Notes: generated by a model not told the origin, from the letters alone. Counted from the stretch's first letter, positions 1 to 6,855 are shown. The stretch is DNA of 12,199 nt from Clostridia bacterium (GCA_017461825.1 JAFTXB010000276.1:1-12199); one strand, 5' to 3'. Made by a program: numbers and translations.

Positions 1-1107
1 GAGTTGGTCAGAAAAGGCAGGCTCAATAAAAAAGGACAGGAAATGCGAGATCTTGCGGTTTGTCCTGAAGAAGCTATCATAGTCAACAAAATGTATGACA
101 TGGTAATTGAAGAAGGCTACGGTTCGCATCGACTTGCTTCCTATCTTAATGATAAAGGATACAAAACCCATACTGGTGGTAAATTTACAAGCAGTTATGT
201 ACTGAGGATACTGAAGAATCCGTTAAACAGAGGTGTTATAAGTAAAGGGGGAGTAAGCTCTAATCCGATTGAGGAATTGCGTATTGTTACTGATGTAAAG
301 TTCTTTAAAGTTCAGGAAATACTTGAACAACGTAATGGTCAGAATGAGCAGAAGAGAACAATAGCTCTGACAAATCGCGGAAAGGCGCTTCTTCCCGGCA
401 TTATATATTGTGGTCATTGCGGATGCAGGCTCGCTACAAGCAGAGGTCAGTATAAACGCAAAGGGCCCGATGGTACACCTTACACAGAGTCGAGAGGAAG
501 ATACGTTTGTTATCACAGAAGTCGTGGCTTGAATGAGTGCGATGGAATGTCTGTCTATGATTCTGATCGCATAGATCGTGCTGTCATAAACGCTATGGGG
601 CAGATCTTTTCAAGTATTACGGGTTGCCCTGAAGAAGAAAAAATTCAGATGGCTTACAAAAGGGCTGTTGCAGAATTTCAAACAATGGAAAAGAAACTCA
701 TCAGCGATATCGAGCAGGATACAAAAAAGCTTGATACGCTTCGAGCAGAAATACCTAAAGCTATAACAGGAGACAGCCTCTACACTCAAGAAGACCTTGC
801 TACCGCATTGCAGGCAATTAAGGGCAAGATTGAGGCAGCAGGCAAAGAACTCGAAAGGCTGAGAAAAGAAGAAGCCGAGAAAAAGGCAATCTCTGATTCC
901 ATCATTCCTGCATACAAACAGTTCCGTAGTTGGTCTATTGAATTTTTTGAATCGTCTTTGGAAGTTAAGAAGATGATTGCCAGCCAACTGTTTTCTCGTG
1001 TTGAAGTTAATCGTAATTATGAAATTACAATTGAACTCAACTTTACATACAGACAATTCTGTGAAGACTGGATAGGACAGAAGCCTACAATTGTTGAAAC
1101 AGCGTAA
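1..1107 (+). CDS. Large serine recombinase, C-terminal part (5'-truncated by window edge)
   Basis: This is the DNA-binding C-terminal part of a large serine recombinase, the enzyme class that integrates and excises ICEs, IMEs and phages. The frame is open to base 1, so the N-terminal resolvase domain with the catalytic serine lies outside the window; the TTG at 4 is not the true start. Counting from base 4, residues about 20-110 match the Recombinase domain (GYGSHRLASYLND, then SSYVLRILKNPLNRG). Residues 129-180 form the recombinase zinc ribbon with the pattern C136-x2-C139 and C169-x9-C179. Residues about 215-300 are rich in Lys, Glu and Leu and look like the coiled coil typical of this class. 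It ends about 170 bp before a disrupted tRNA gene, which fits an integrase sitting at the end of its element. The family assignment is secure; the element type is unknown. Confidence 0.9.
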   Translation, partial: ELVRKGRLNKKGQEMRDLAVCPEEAIIVNKMYDMVIEEGYGSHRLASYLNDKGYKTHTGGKFTSSYVLRILKNPLNRGVISKGGVSSNPIEELRIVTDVKFFKVQEILEQRNGQNEQKRTIALTNRGKALLPGIIYCGHCGCRLATSRGQYKRKGPDGTPYTESRGRYVCYHRSRGLNECDGMSVYDSDRIDRAVINAMGQIFSSITGCPEEEKIQMAYKRAVAEFQTMEKKLISDIEQDTKKLDTLRAEIPKAITGDSLYTQEDLATALQAIKGKIEAAGKELERLRKEEAEKKAISDSIIPAYKQFRSWSIEFFESSLEVKKMIASQLFSRVEVNRNYEITIELNFTYRQFCEDWIGQKPTIVETA

Positions 1108-1114
1108 CAGAAAA

Positions 1115-1141
1115 GTAAACGATGTTTACACAATGTTTACA
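1115..1141 (+). promoter_or_regulatory. Tandem ATGTTTACA repeats upstream of the outward promoter (possible operator)
   Basis: ATGTTTACA occurs at 1122-1130 and again at 1133-1141, exactly 11 bp apart, so both copies face the same side of the helix. GTAAAC at 1115-1120 also forms an inverted repeat with GTTTAC at 1124-1129. The array ends 10 bp before a -35 box. A regulator or accessory-factor site is inferred from this spacing only. Confidence 0.4.
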
Positions 1142-1151
1142 AAACTTCCTG

Positions 1152-1180
1152 TTGACAAATGTGACAAAACTTGCTATAAT
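1152..1180 (+). promoter_or_regulatory. Consensus sigma-A promoter pointing out of the element
   Basis: A perfect TTGACA (1152-1157) is separated by 17 bp from a perfect TATAAT (1175-1180), and TGC directly before the -10 makes it an extended -10 promoter. Transcription would begin near 1187 and run through the attachment-like dyad and the tRNA-Asn fragment to the terminator at 1354-1395. In the integrated state no protein gene follows closely. In a circularised element the same promoter would read into the opposite end of the element; that role is inference. Confidence 0.75.
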
Positions 1181-1190
1181 ATATCCGTTG

Positions 1191-1223
1191 ATATTCGATA
1201 GCATTAATTGCTATGAGGAATAT
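1191..1223 (+). other. AT-rich hairpin just after the promoter
   Basis: ATATTC (1191-1196) pairs with GAATAT (1218-1223), and ATAGCA (1198-1203) pairs with TGCTAT (1209-1214). The loop is 5 nt and the internal loop is 1 by 3 nt. It starts about 4 nt after the predicted transcription start. No T-tract follows, so it is not a standard terminator. It could be a recombinase-related dyad or a 5'-end RNA structure. Confidence 0.4.
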
Positions 1224-1276
1224 AGTTGAACCCTTGTTGAACTGACAGTGTACTACACTCATTCGGTTGACACGAT

Positions 1277-1298
1277 GGTGCAAAGCGCATCACATGCG

Positions 1299-1306
<8 letters not shown>
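1277..1306. other. Imperfect 30-bp dyad at the tRNA junction (candidate att site)
   Basis: GGTGC (1277-1281) mirrors GCACC (1302-1306), and CGCAT (1286-1290) mirrors ATGCG (1294-1298) around a CAC centre (1291-1293). The outer right arm is native tRNA-Asn sequence, while the left arm is not tRNA. Attachment sites of large serine recombinases are short imperfect dyads around a central crossover dinucleotide, so this fits an attL or attR half-hybrid. The exact crossover cannot be fixed without the other element end. Confidence 0.45.
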
Positions 1307-1397
<91 letters not shown>

Positions 1398-1410
1398 TCT
1401 TTGATGGGGT

Positions 1411-1540
1411 TGAGGCGTAGCAACAAGCTGCTCCGACCGAAGGGAGGAACAGGTGCGAACTTTGCGGTTCCGCTTGCGGAAGGCCCGTGTCAAACGGGCA
1501 AGCAAATTCGCGGCGGAGGGAGCTTGCGACCGTAGCCTTT
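1411..1540 (+). ncRNA. Candidate structured RNA or palindromic repeat unit (multibranched fold)
   Basis: No plausible gene lies here, but nested pairings stack into one fold. The outer stem is CAAGCT(1424-1429)-g-CTCCG(1431-1435) with CGGAG(1514-1518)-gg-AGCTTG(1521-1526). The inner stem is GCGAA-c-TTTGC (1455-1465) with GCAAATTCGC (1502-1511), leaving one bulged C. Inside it are two hairpins: TTCCG/CGGAA (1468-1481) and GCCCGT/ACGGGC (1483-1499). It lies between two terminators and is more GC-rich than its surroundings. It could be a small RNA or a dispersed palindromic repeat that often follows tRNA genes in related genomes. No promoter was found directly upstream, and the strand is assumed from the terminator at 1596. 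Confidence 0.45.
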
Positions 1541-1595
1541 CGCTTTGGTTCGATGCCCAAAAAAACAGCAAGCTCGTTTGGGGGCGGCACAAATT

Positions 1596-1637
1596 GCCTT
1601 ATGGAAGTAACATTTCATAAGGCTTTTTGTTTTTCTT
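1596..1637 (+). terminator. Rho-independent terminator closing the structured region
   Basis: GCCTTATG (1596-1603) pairs with CATAAGGC (1616-1623), extended inward by a G-T and two A-T pairs to 11 bp around the loop GTAACA. TTTTTGTTTTTCTTT follows directly. No CDS ends just upstream, so it probably ends a transcript of the structured stretch at 1411-1540. Confidence 0.75.
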
Positions 1638-1894
1638 TGCACAAATTCCGGCGAGAAAATGCCTCAAAAGAAGCCGAAAAATTCCGTGTACAGTCAGGTG
1701 GTTTCATAATTTGCAACCGAGTGATTGTGCACGGGATTTTTTTAATATTCTTGATTATTTTGTATTTTGAAACCAAAATTTAAGTCTTTTTTCAAAACAT
1801 CCCAAAAACGATAAAAGTAAACCATAATATAAACAGAAGCTTCCATGAGGACGAACGTAACTGCAGGATCAGAGTGGCGAATCGGAGGTGGACT
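1638..1894. other. AT-rich spacer with no recognised gene
   Basis: This stretch carries poly-T and poly-A runs around 1738-1800. I saw no convincing promoter pair, tRNA or conserved ORF. Its right end (1884-1888, GGAGG) is the ribosome binding site of the remnant that follows. Confidence 0.4.
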
Positions 1895-2376
1895 ATGCAG
1901 GTTCTCAGATACATGAAATTGAGGGAGAAATCGGGGAATGCGTGATCTACGTTATGGAACGGATGGGGCGTTGGGGAATGCGCGTGACGGGGAACAAGCT
2001 CCGAAGTCTTTACCGTTTCCGCCACCGCAAGATGCCTGATTTCAAAGTGAAGATCCCAAACAAGCAATTGCCAAGCCCTAAAAGAAAAGCTTTGCCGTCT
2101 GCCAAGAAGCTACTCAAAGCTCCAGGACAGACGGCAAAGGCAAGTATGAAAGTCTCACAAAAGGCGGCTATGAAGCTCAAACGTGCCGCGCAAGCCGCGA
2201 TCAAGTTTGCAAAGGTGGCATTCAAGGCAACGGTGGAAGCCGTGAAAACTGCCATTGCAATTCTTAAAGAGACAATTGCAATCATTATTGCAGGTGGCTG
2301 GATTGCTGTTTTGATTATTTTAATCGTTTGTGTGGCGGCGGTGGTTGGTGCTTTCATAGAGAGTTATACGCCATGA
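1895..2376 (+). pseudogene. Frameshifted, truncated remnant resembling the N-terminus of a CD1108-family mobile-element protein
   Basis: ATG at 1895 is preceded by GGAGG with 6 nt spacing and opens MQVLRYMKLREKSGNA, but meets TGA at 1943-1945. The neighbouring frame continues VIYVMERMGRWGMRVTGNKL from about 1942, so a single-base deletion near 1938-1943 explains the break. A GTG at 1888 in the second frame overlaps the ribosome binding site and is not a credible start. The rest is a Lys/Ala-rich amphipathic stretch (KATVEAVKTAIAILKETIA) followed by one membrane segment (GGWIAVLIILIVCVAAVVGA). This layout is what I know from the N-terminus of CD1108-type proteins of Clostridia conjugative elements. 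Those continue after the membrane segment into a large extracellular domain, whereas this reading stops 6 residues later. The ends of the damage and the family name are by recall, not by search. Confidence 0.6.
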
Positions 2377-2396
2377 AATTCAGATGGGCGAAGTGA

Positions 2397-3284
2397 TTAC
2401 TCGGAATCTATATTTTTCTGTTGATTTTGTTGACGGTAAACGGTTGGACTCATGCCGACACTATCTTGAAAGCTTGCATTAAAACTCTTTACGGTTTCAA
2501 ATCCGAGATTGTTTGCAATTTCTTCAATTTTAAAATCGGATTGTGTCAAAAAAATTTTTGCTTTTTCAATTTTTATGTCGCGAATCAAGCTGCGAAACGG
2601 TTTTCCGAATTTCTTTTTAATAATGCGGGTGGTCTGCTCGTTACTGTAGTTCAGTGCTTTTGCCAATTGTGGGAGTGTAATATCGTTTTCGGAGCTGTAT
2701 AGCATCAAATATTCCAATAACATTGGTGTGTTATCATGATTGCCCTTTTTTGCAAGCTGACTTGGGGGATTGGGGGCAATGACTTCTAAAACGTCTATAA
2801 AAAAGAGTTGCGAAATTGCAGAGATTCTTGACGATAGCCAAATTGATTTTGAGTTGGAAATATAATCTTGATAAAGAGTTTTTATTTCTTGTAAACGGCT
2901 ATTGTTGGAAAATGTCCAAGACAGTGATTTTAAAGCAGATGAATTCAATATCGCTTCAAGTGTATTTTTAGATTCATTTGAGTCTCCCGATAGCCAAAAG
3001 CGAATGCTTGTATGCAATTGATCGGCGGAGCCGTGTAAAATGCAGTGGCTCGTGTAGGGCGGAATAAACAGTATGTGGTTGCTTGCAATTTCAACAATTT
3101 GATTTTCAATGGAGAGCTTCATAGTTCCTTCTGTAACACAATAAAGCTCCCATGTTTCGTGATGGTGCAAAATGGGATTGGGGGGGATATAATCGCTGTG
3201 CAAAAAAAGTTCGTCAAAAACAAAATTGATTTCGATTTCGGCAATGTTAAATTGAAAAAAATGATATTTTTTAAACAAACTCAT
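2397..3284 (-). CDS. AraC-family transcriptional regulator with N-terminal cupin sensor domain
   Basis: This is a 295-residue DNA-binding regulator of the usual AraC/XylS length. The N-terminal cupin (about residues 25-100) has HHHETWELYCVTEGT at 40-54 and the IPPYTSH turn at 74-80, the ligand-sensing half. The C-terminal domain has two helix-turn-helix units: about 202-223 (ITLPQLAKALNYSNEQTTRI) and 252-272 (KIEEIANNLGFETVKSFNASF). The AraC ending GMSPTVYR lies at 277-284. The start is supported by AGGAT just upstream, although the spacing is short. It is transcribed away from the surface/sialic-acid operon and shares its control region, the standard layout of a local activator. The inducer is unknown; a sugar from host glycans is a guess from context. 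Its 3' end lies 20 bp from the convergent CD1108-like remnant. Confidence 0.92.
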   Translation of the reverse strand: MSLFKKYHFFQFNIAEIEINFVFDELFLHSDYIPPNPILHHHETWELYCVTEGTMKLSIENQIVEIASNHILFIPPYTSHCILHGSADQLHTSIRFWLSGDSNESKNTLEAILNSSALKSLSWTFSNNSRLQEIKTLYQDYISNSKSIWLSSRISAISQLFFIDVLEVIAPNPPSQLAKKGNHDNTPMLLEYLMLYSSENDITLPQLAKALNYSNEQTTRIIKKKFGKPFRSLIRDIKIEKAKIFLTQSDFKIEEIANNLGFETVKSFNASFQDSVGMSPTVYRQQNQQKNIDSE

Positions 3285-3345
3285 ATCCTATTTCTTATCC
3301 TTTAACGGTAAAATTTAAGTGATTAAACTTGATTTATACGAAATT

Positions 3346-3374
3346 ATTATAGCATAGCTTTTTATTTAAGTCAA
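3346..3374 (-). promoter_or_regulatory. Promoter of the AraC-type regulator
   Basis: On the minus strand, TTGACT (plus-strand 3369-3374) is followed after 17 bp by TATAAT (plus-strand 3346-3351), with TGC before the -10. Transcription would start near 3339, giving a leader of about 55 nt. The -35 box overlaps a copy of the heptamer AAGTCAA (3368-3374) that recurs as a palindrome at 3465-3481. Confidence 0.75.
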
Positions 3375-3464
3375 GTACAAAATAATTGCCTATTTTTGGA
3401 AATTGGTAGATTTATTAAATAATATGTACAAAAAAATGTGGCGTTTCTTTTTAAAATGCAAAAC

Positions 3465-3481
3465 AAAGTCAAATTGACTTT
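3465..3481. promoter_or_regulatory. Perfect 17-bp palindrome, candidate operator
   Basis: AAAGTCAAATTGACTTT is a perfect inverted repeat around one central A. It sits 9 bp upstream of the -35 box of the rightward promoter. Its half-site AAGTCAA appears a third time at 3368-3374 over the -35 box of the araC-like gene, 98 bp away. One protein touching both promoters is a reasonable inference; which protein is unknown. Confidence 0.5.
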
Positions 3482-3489
3482 TGACATGG

Positions 3490-3518
3490 TTGAAAACACA
3501 ATTGTTTTGTGTTACAAT
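3490..3518 (+). promoter_or_regulatory. Promoter of the surface-protein operon, with an inverted repeat in its spacer
   Basis: TTGAAA (3490-3495) and TACAAT (3513-3518) are 17 bp apart, with TGT before the -10 forming an extended -10. The inverted repeat AACACAA-N5-TTGTGTT (3495-3513) fills the space between the two boxes, a position where a bound protein would block polymerase. The predicted start is near 3525. The TTGACA at 3481-3486 is 26 bp from this -10 and is too far to pair with it. Confidence 0.65.
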
Positions 3519-3538
3519 TTATATGGATACAAAAAGAT

Positions 3539-3619
3539 ATGAAACGTGTTATCATGCCGTCTGATATCGCGCTTATCCGGGGGGAGGAAAGATTTGCCTA
3601 CATGACGGAACAATATTAA
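3539..3619 (+). CDS. 26-codon leader ORF in the operon 5' untranslated region
   Basis: ATG at 3539 opens 26 codons ending with TAA at 3617. The peptide begins MKRVIMPSDIALIRGEE and ends RFAYMTEQY. It begins only about 14 nt after the predicted transcription start and ends 23 nt before the next gene. No good Shine-Dalgarno precedes it, and I see no run of one amino acid that would mark classical attenuation. A purine-rich GGGGGGAGGAAAG stretch lies inside it. It could be a leader peptide or chance; I do not recognise a family. Confidence 0.3.
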   Translation: MKRVIMPSDIALIRGEERFAYMTEQY

Positions 3620-3642
3620 AAAACAAGAAGGAGATTTAGACA

Positions 3643-5223
3643 ATGAAAAGAATTTTATCTTTTGCCATCGTAATGGCAATCCTCGTTGCATCTGTCCTGA
3701 CCGTTCCCGTGGCATATGCAGAGGAAAACAACGGTACATCTTCGGTTAGCGTGTGGGACGGAACGATTCCGACTGCAAATAGTAGTTATACATACGGTGG
3801 AGGAACCGGAACAGCCCAGGATCCCTATCTTTTAAAGACTGCATATGATGTTGCTATGTTGGCGGCTAACGTTAATAATGGTGAAAATTATTCGTGGGAC
3901 AAGACCTTTAAGCTTTGTGTTGATTTGGACATGAATAACCAAGCGTGGCCCGGAATTGGTAACGCGCAGACAAGAGACAATCCTGTAAGAACTTTTAAGG
4001 GCGCTTTTGACGGTGACGGACACGTGGTTTATAATCTCAACTTGTCCAGTGAACCTGTAACCGAAAGCTCTACCGGAACGATTGGTCGCGGTTTCTTTGG
4101 TGCTACCTTTGATGCAACGATCAAAAATTTTGGTATTGCAAGCGGCACGATTGAATTGACAAACAACCGTTCCGTTGGTGCCATTGTAGGGCGCGCATGG
4201 AGAACTTTAACCATGGAGAATTGCTTTAGTGGGGCAGATATGGTGCTCTCCTATGAGATTGATAAGCCTGCAAGTTCTGATACCAATGTTGTATTTGAAG
4301 ATGAGGATGCTTGGTATGCTGGTGGTTTGATTGGTTCGGCAAATCAAAATACAAATGGCACAGCTTTAACCAATTGTTTTTGGTTTGGTTCTATTGAGGC
4401 AAAGGTTAGCAAGGATATGCCTATTGCAATTGGTGGTATCGTTGGAATGGTGCTCAATAATAATCTTACTTTGAATAGTGTGACCTCCGTTGGTTCGATT
4501 ACGATTGATTCTGTAGGTACTCAAGCGCATCGTGTATCTTCTCTTTTGGGTTGGGCAAGAACACCCTGGTCTGTAGCCGCAGGCGGTGAAAATAGTTATA
4601 ATTCGATTGCGTTTGTAAATTGTAAGGCAGGTGGAAACGTTTCCTTTGTTGGATCCAATGTTAATACAGCACGTGTGTCCGCGCTTTCCGGGTGGAACTG
4701 GCATCTGAAGTGGACTGTTGAAAACACTGTTTATAATTACAATTGTGGAAATGACGCAGTTACCCAAATAGTTGGTAATTTTGGTAGTGTAAGTGCAACC
4801 TCCACCACCGACGAGATCAAGATCACATCCTCGGCGTTGTTTACCAATTACGCATATCAAAACGGCAAAGCAGCTACCGAAGGCGAGTACAAGATCCGTT
4901 TTGCATCCGAGCTTGCAGTTAGCCCCTATGCTTTTGCCAAGGCTGGCTATATCGTAACGGTTTCGTATAACGACAATGGAACCACCAAAACAGCCGATAT
5001 TGAGCTGAGCGGCAAGGTTGTTTACACCAGTTTAAGAACACCGTCCGGAGACGTTACTCCCAAAACGGGCAAGTGCTTTGTAGCACAGGGAATTACCGAT
5101 ATTCCGCTTGAGAGCGCAACCTTTACCATTACTCCCTTTGTAGAGACCGCAGACGGCGTTAGAATTTACGGTACGACAACGGAGCCTACTGAACTTCCGC
5201 TGGTTCCTGAAGTAGTAGCTTAA
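3643..5223 (+). CDS. Secreted GLUG/beta-helix-like surface protein with a C-terminal beta domain, no anchor
   Basis: This is a 526-residue exported protein. The signal peptide is residues 1-26 with an AYA cleavage site. It then has a WDG motif (about 39-41), a GTAQDPYLLKTAYDVAMLAANVN block, and GAFDGDGHVVYNLNL. Short repeats follow, of the type GFFGATFDATIKNFGI, VGAIVGR, AGGLIGSA, IGGIVGMV and TNCFWFGSI. This pattern is that of GLUG-type right-handed beta-helix repeats found on cell-surface proteins. Residues about 413-515 (YKIRFASELA, VVYTSL, ATFTITPFVETADGVRIYG) look like a beta domain I know from surface proteins of gut Clostridia. It ends without a membrane segment or LPXTG, so it is probably secreted or bound non-covalently. 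Start: AAGGAG at 3628-3633, 9 nt before ATG. It is first in the operon and a paralogue of the protein at 6856-8355. Function is unknown; glycan or mucin contact is inferred from context. Confidence 0.85.
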   Translation: MKRILSFAIVMAILVASVLTVPVAYAEENNGTSSVSVWDGTIPTANSSYTYGGGTGTAQDPYLLKTAYDVAMLAANVNNGENYSWDKTFKLCVDLDMNNQAWPGIGNAQTRDNPVRTFKGAFDGDGHVVYNLNLSSEPVTESSTGTIGRGFFGATFDATIKNFGIASGTIELTNNRSVGAIVGRAWRTLTMENCFSGADMVLSYEIDKPASSDTNVVFEDEDAWYAGGLIGSANQNTNGTALTNCFWFGSIEAKVSKDMPIAIGGIVGMVLNNNLTLNSVTSVGSITIDSVGTQAHRVSSLLGWARTPWSVAAGGENSYNSIAFVNCKAGGNVSFVGSNVNTARVSALSGWNWHLKWTVENTVYNYNCGNDAVTQIVGNFGSVSATSTTDEIKITSSALFTNYAYQNGKAATEGEYKIRFASELAVSPYAFAKAGYIVTVSYNDNGTTKTADIELSGKVVYTSLRTPSGDVTPKTGKCFVAQGITDIPLESATFTITPFVETADGVRIYGTTTEPTELPLVPEVVA

Positions 5224-5241
5224 TTTAAGGAGGTAAAAACA

Positions 5242-5379
5242 ATGAAGCACTATATAAATCCTGAAATTAGCATTTTTGCTCTTGGAACGGAGGATGTTAT
5301 TACAACCTCCAATCCCGTTTCGATTTCTAATTTGACCGATTGCGATTATACATCTTGGGATAATATTTCGTTCTCATAA
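5242..5379 (+). CDS. 45-residue peptide with PEISIFALGTEDVITTS motif, function unknown
   Basis: A near-perfect AAGGAGG (5227-5233) lies 8 nt before ATG, and the gene fits between two operon members (18 nt after the previous stop, 11 nt before the next start). Its stop codon overlaps the AAGGAG of the downstream gene, so translation is probably coupled. The peptide starts MKHYINPEIS and carries EDVITTSN at residues 17-24, followed by a Ser/Asn/Asp-rich tail with one Cys (residue 34) and one Trp (39). It has no signal peptide and no membrane segment. From memory, small Clostridia ORFs of the form K-Y-x-x-P-E-x3-[FL]-x3-E-D-V-I-T-[TA]-S recur next to surface and export genes, with no known function. 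No radical-SAM or other peptide-modifying enzyme is visible nearby, so a RiPP precursor role is only one option. Confidence 0.75.
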   Translation: MKHYINPEISIFALGTEDVITTSNPVSISNLTDCDYTSWDNISFS

Positions 5380-5390
5380 GGAGAGTTTAC

Positions 5391-6824
5391 ATGAAAAAAG
5401 CGTTAACACTTGTGTTGGCATTGGTTATGCTTTTGACGCTGTTTGTTTCCTGTAAAAATGATAAAAACAACGAGGAAACAACAACTCTGCCCAATGATAA
5501 CACACAAACCGAAGTGGACTATTTGGACACACTCCCAAAGCTTGATTTGAAAAATCAGGAATTTAACATTCTGATCACCTCCCAAACCGAGGATTTTTAT
5601 AATCAAGATGAATATACGGGAGAAGTTGTGGGAAATGCCGTTTACGAGCGTAATTTGGCGGTTGAAGAGTATTTTAATACCGCGATCAACTATGTTCCAA
5701 AGGACGGTAATTCTTCTGGAAGCGTTGAGTTTAACAGTGCGGTGCGTCAATCCCTGCAAGCAGGCGCGGATGCGTTTGATCTGGTGCTTGGACAAAACTA
5801 TTATTGCCTCGCTCTTGCCACCGAGGGCATGTATCATGACCTTAACAGCAGTGAAGTTCTTAATTTTGAGCAACCTTGGTATCATGATGAGATCAATAAG
5901 TACGGCGTTGTAAACGGAAAGCTTTGGGGGGCATCGGGTGACTTTGTCATTTCGCAGATCGGTTGGTCAATGGGTATCGTTTATAACAAAAATGTTTTCA
6001 ACGATCAGCTATATCACTTTGGATATGATTTGTACGATCTTGTTCGTGAAGGAAAATGGACGTATGAGCGTTTCTATGAGCTTTGTACCGCCTTTGGCGA
6101 GCATCAAGGCAACGACGGTGATATGTATGCGTTCCATTACAGCACCCATACTCTCGTTGCTTTGGGCTTGGGCTTTGGTCTGGAATTCGTAACCCAAAAC
6201 GGTGATGGTGAATGGAGCGCAGACAATTTTTACAACGATCATTTGGAAACGATCTATTCCGCCGTTTACGATCTGTGCTATGAGTATGATCCGATTTTTA
6301 AATCGGGAAGTACTGACGTAATAGGGCCTACTTCTATTGATGCTCAGTTGTTCCACATTGATTATATTCAATCTTTGGTTGCGAATGAGGTTTTGACTCC
6401 TTTTATCGACCGTATGGGCGTTTTGCCGATGCCGAAGTGGGATGAGGCACAGGAGAATTACATTACCTATGTACATCGCAGCGAGCTGTTCTATATTCCC
6501 AGTAATGCGGATTTTGAGACCTCTGCAATACTCGTAGAAGCTTTGAATCAAAAAACGAATGAGTTGGTGGTTCCCGAGTATTTTGGAAAGGTTTTGAAGC
6601 TGCAATCTGCACAGTCCAGTGAAGATTCCGAAATGCTCGAAATTATTCGCCAAACACTCCACTATGACTTTGCTATTTACTTTACCGAGGCAACCGGATC
6701 CTTCTATCAATCCTTTGCAAATGAGCTTATGGCAGGAAAAGAATCGATGACCGAATATTGGAATTCGAATAAGGATCTTTTGATCTATAACATAGGTCGC
6801 ATTAACACCGAATACGGTGGATGA
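5391..6824 (+). CDS. Extracellular solute-binding lipoprotein (ABC sugar-type)
   Basis: This is a 477-residue membrane-anchored substrate-binding protein of the carbohydrate ABC type, near the usual length. The lipoprotein signal is at residues 1-21, with LFVSC ending at Cys21; Phe at -3 is a weak fit to the lipobox, but the Lys/Leu N-terminus and the Asn/Thr-rich linker after it support it. Then come FNILITSQT, a NAVYERNLAVEEYFNTAINY block typical of such proteins, WGASGDFVISQIGWSMGIVYNKNVF in the hinge area, and GKWTYERFYELCTAF. Start: AAGGAG at 5378-5383. No permease or ATPase gene is in the window, so its transporter must be encoded elsewhere or it acts as a binder. The substrate is not readable from sequence; sialylated or other mucin oligosaccharide is inferred from the downstream genes. 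Confidence 0.88.
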   Translation: MKKALTLVLALVMLLTLFVSCKNDKNNEETTTLPNDNTQTEVDYLDTLPKLDLKNQEFNILITSQTEDFYNQDEYTGEVVGNAVYERNLAVEEYFNTAINYVPKDGNSSGSVEFNSAVRQSLQAGADAFDLVLGQNYYCLALATEGMYHDLNSSEVLNFEQPWYHDEINKYGVVNGKLWGASGDFVISQIGWSMGIVYNKNVFNDQLYHFGYDLYDLVREGKWTYERFYELCTAFGEHQGNDGDMYAFHYSTHTLVALGLGFGLEFVTQNGDGEWSADNFYNDHLETIYSAVYDLCYEYDPIFKSGSTDVIGPTSIDAQLFHIDYIQSLVANEVLTPFIDRMGVLPMPKWDEAQENYITYVHRSELFYIPSNADFETSAILVEALNQKTNELVVPEYFGKVLKLQSAQSSEDSEMLEIIRQTLHYDFAIYFTEATGSFYQSFANELMAGKESMTEYWNSNKDLLIYNIGRINTEYGG

Positions 6825-6855
6825 TCGTATCTTTAATTGAAAGGGAAAAAATATC

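Noticed and set aside
1487..1783. Plus-strand 98-codon frame across the second terminator
   Set aside because: It runs through a terminator hairpin and AT-rich spacer, has no ribosome binding site and a composition unlike the real genes.
3539..3555. A CcpA cre-like site (TGAAACGTGTTATCA)
   Set aside because: It is one base short of the cre spacing on the left half, so it does not meet the consensus; it is kept only as part of the leader.
5242..5379. Calling the 45-residue peptide a RiPP precursor outright
   Set aside because: No maturation enzyme, leader protease or dedicated exporter is in the window, so this stays a hypothesis.
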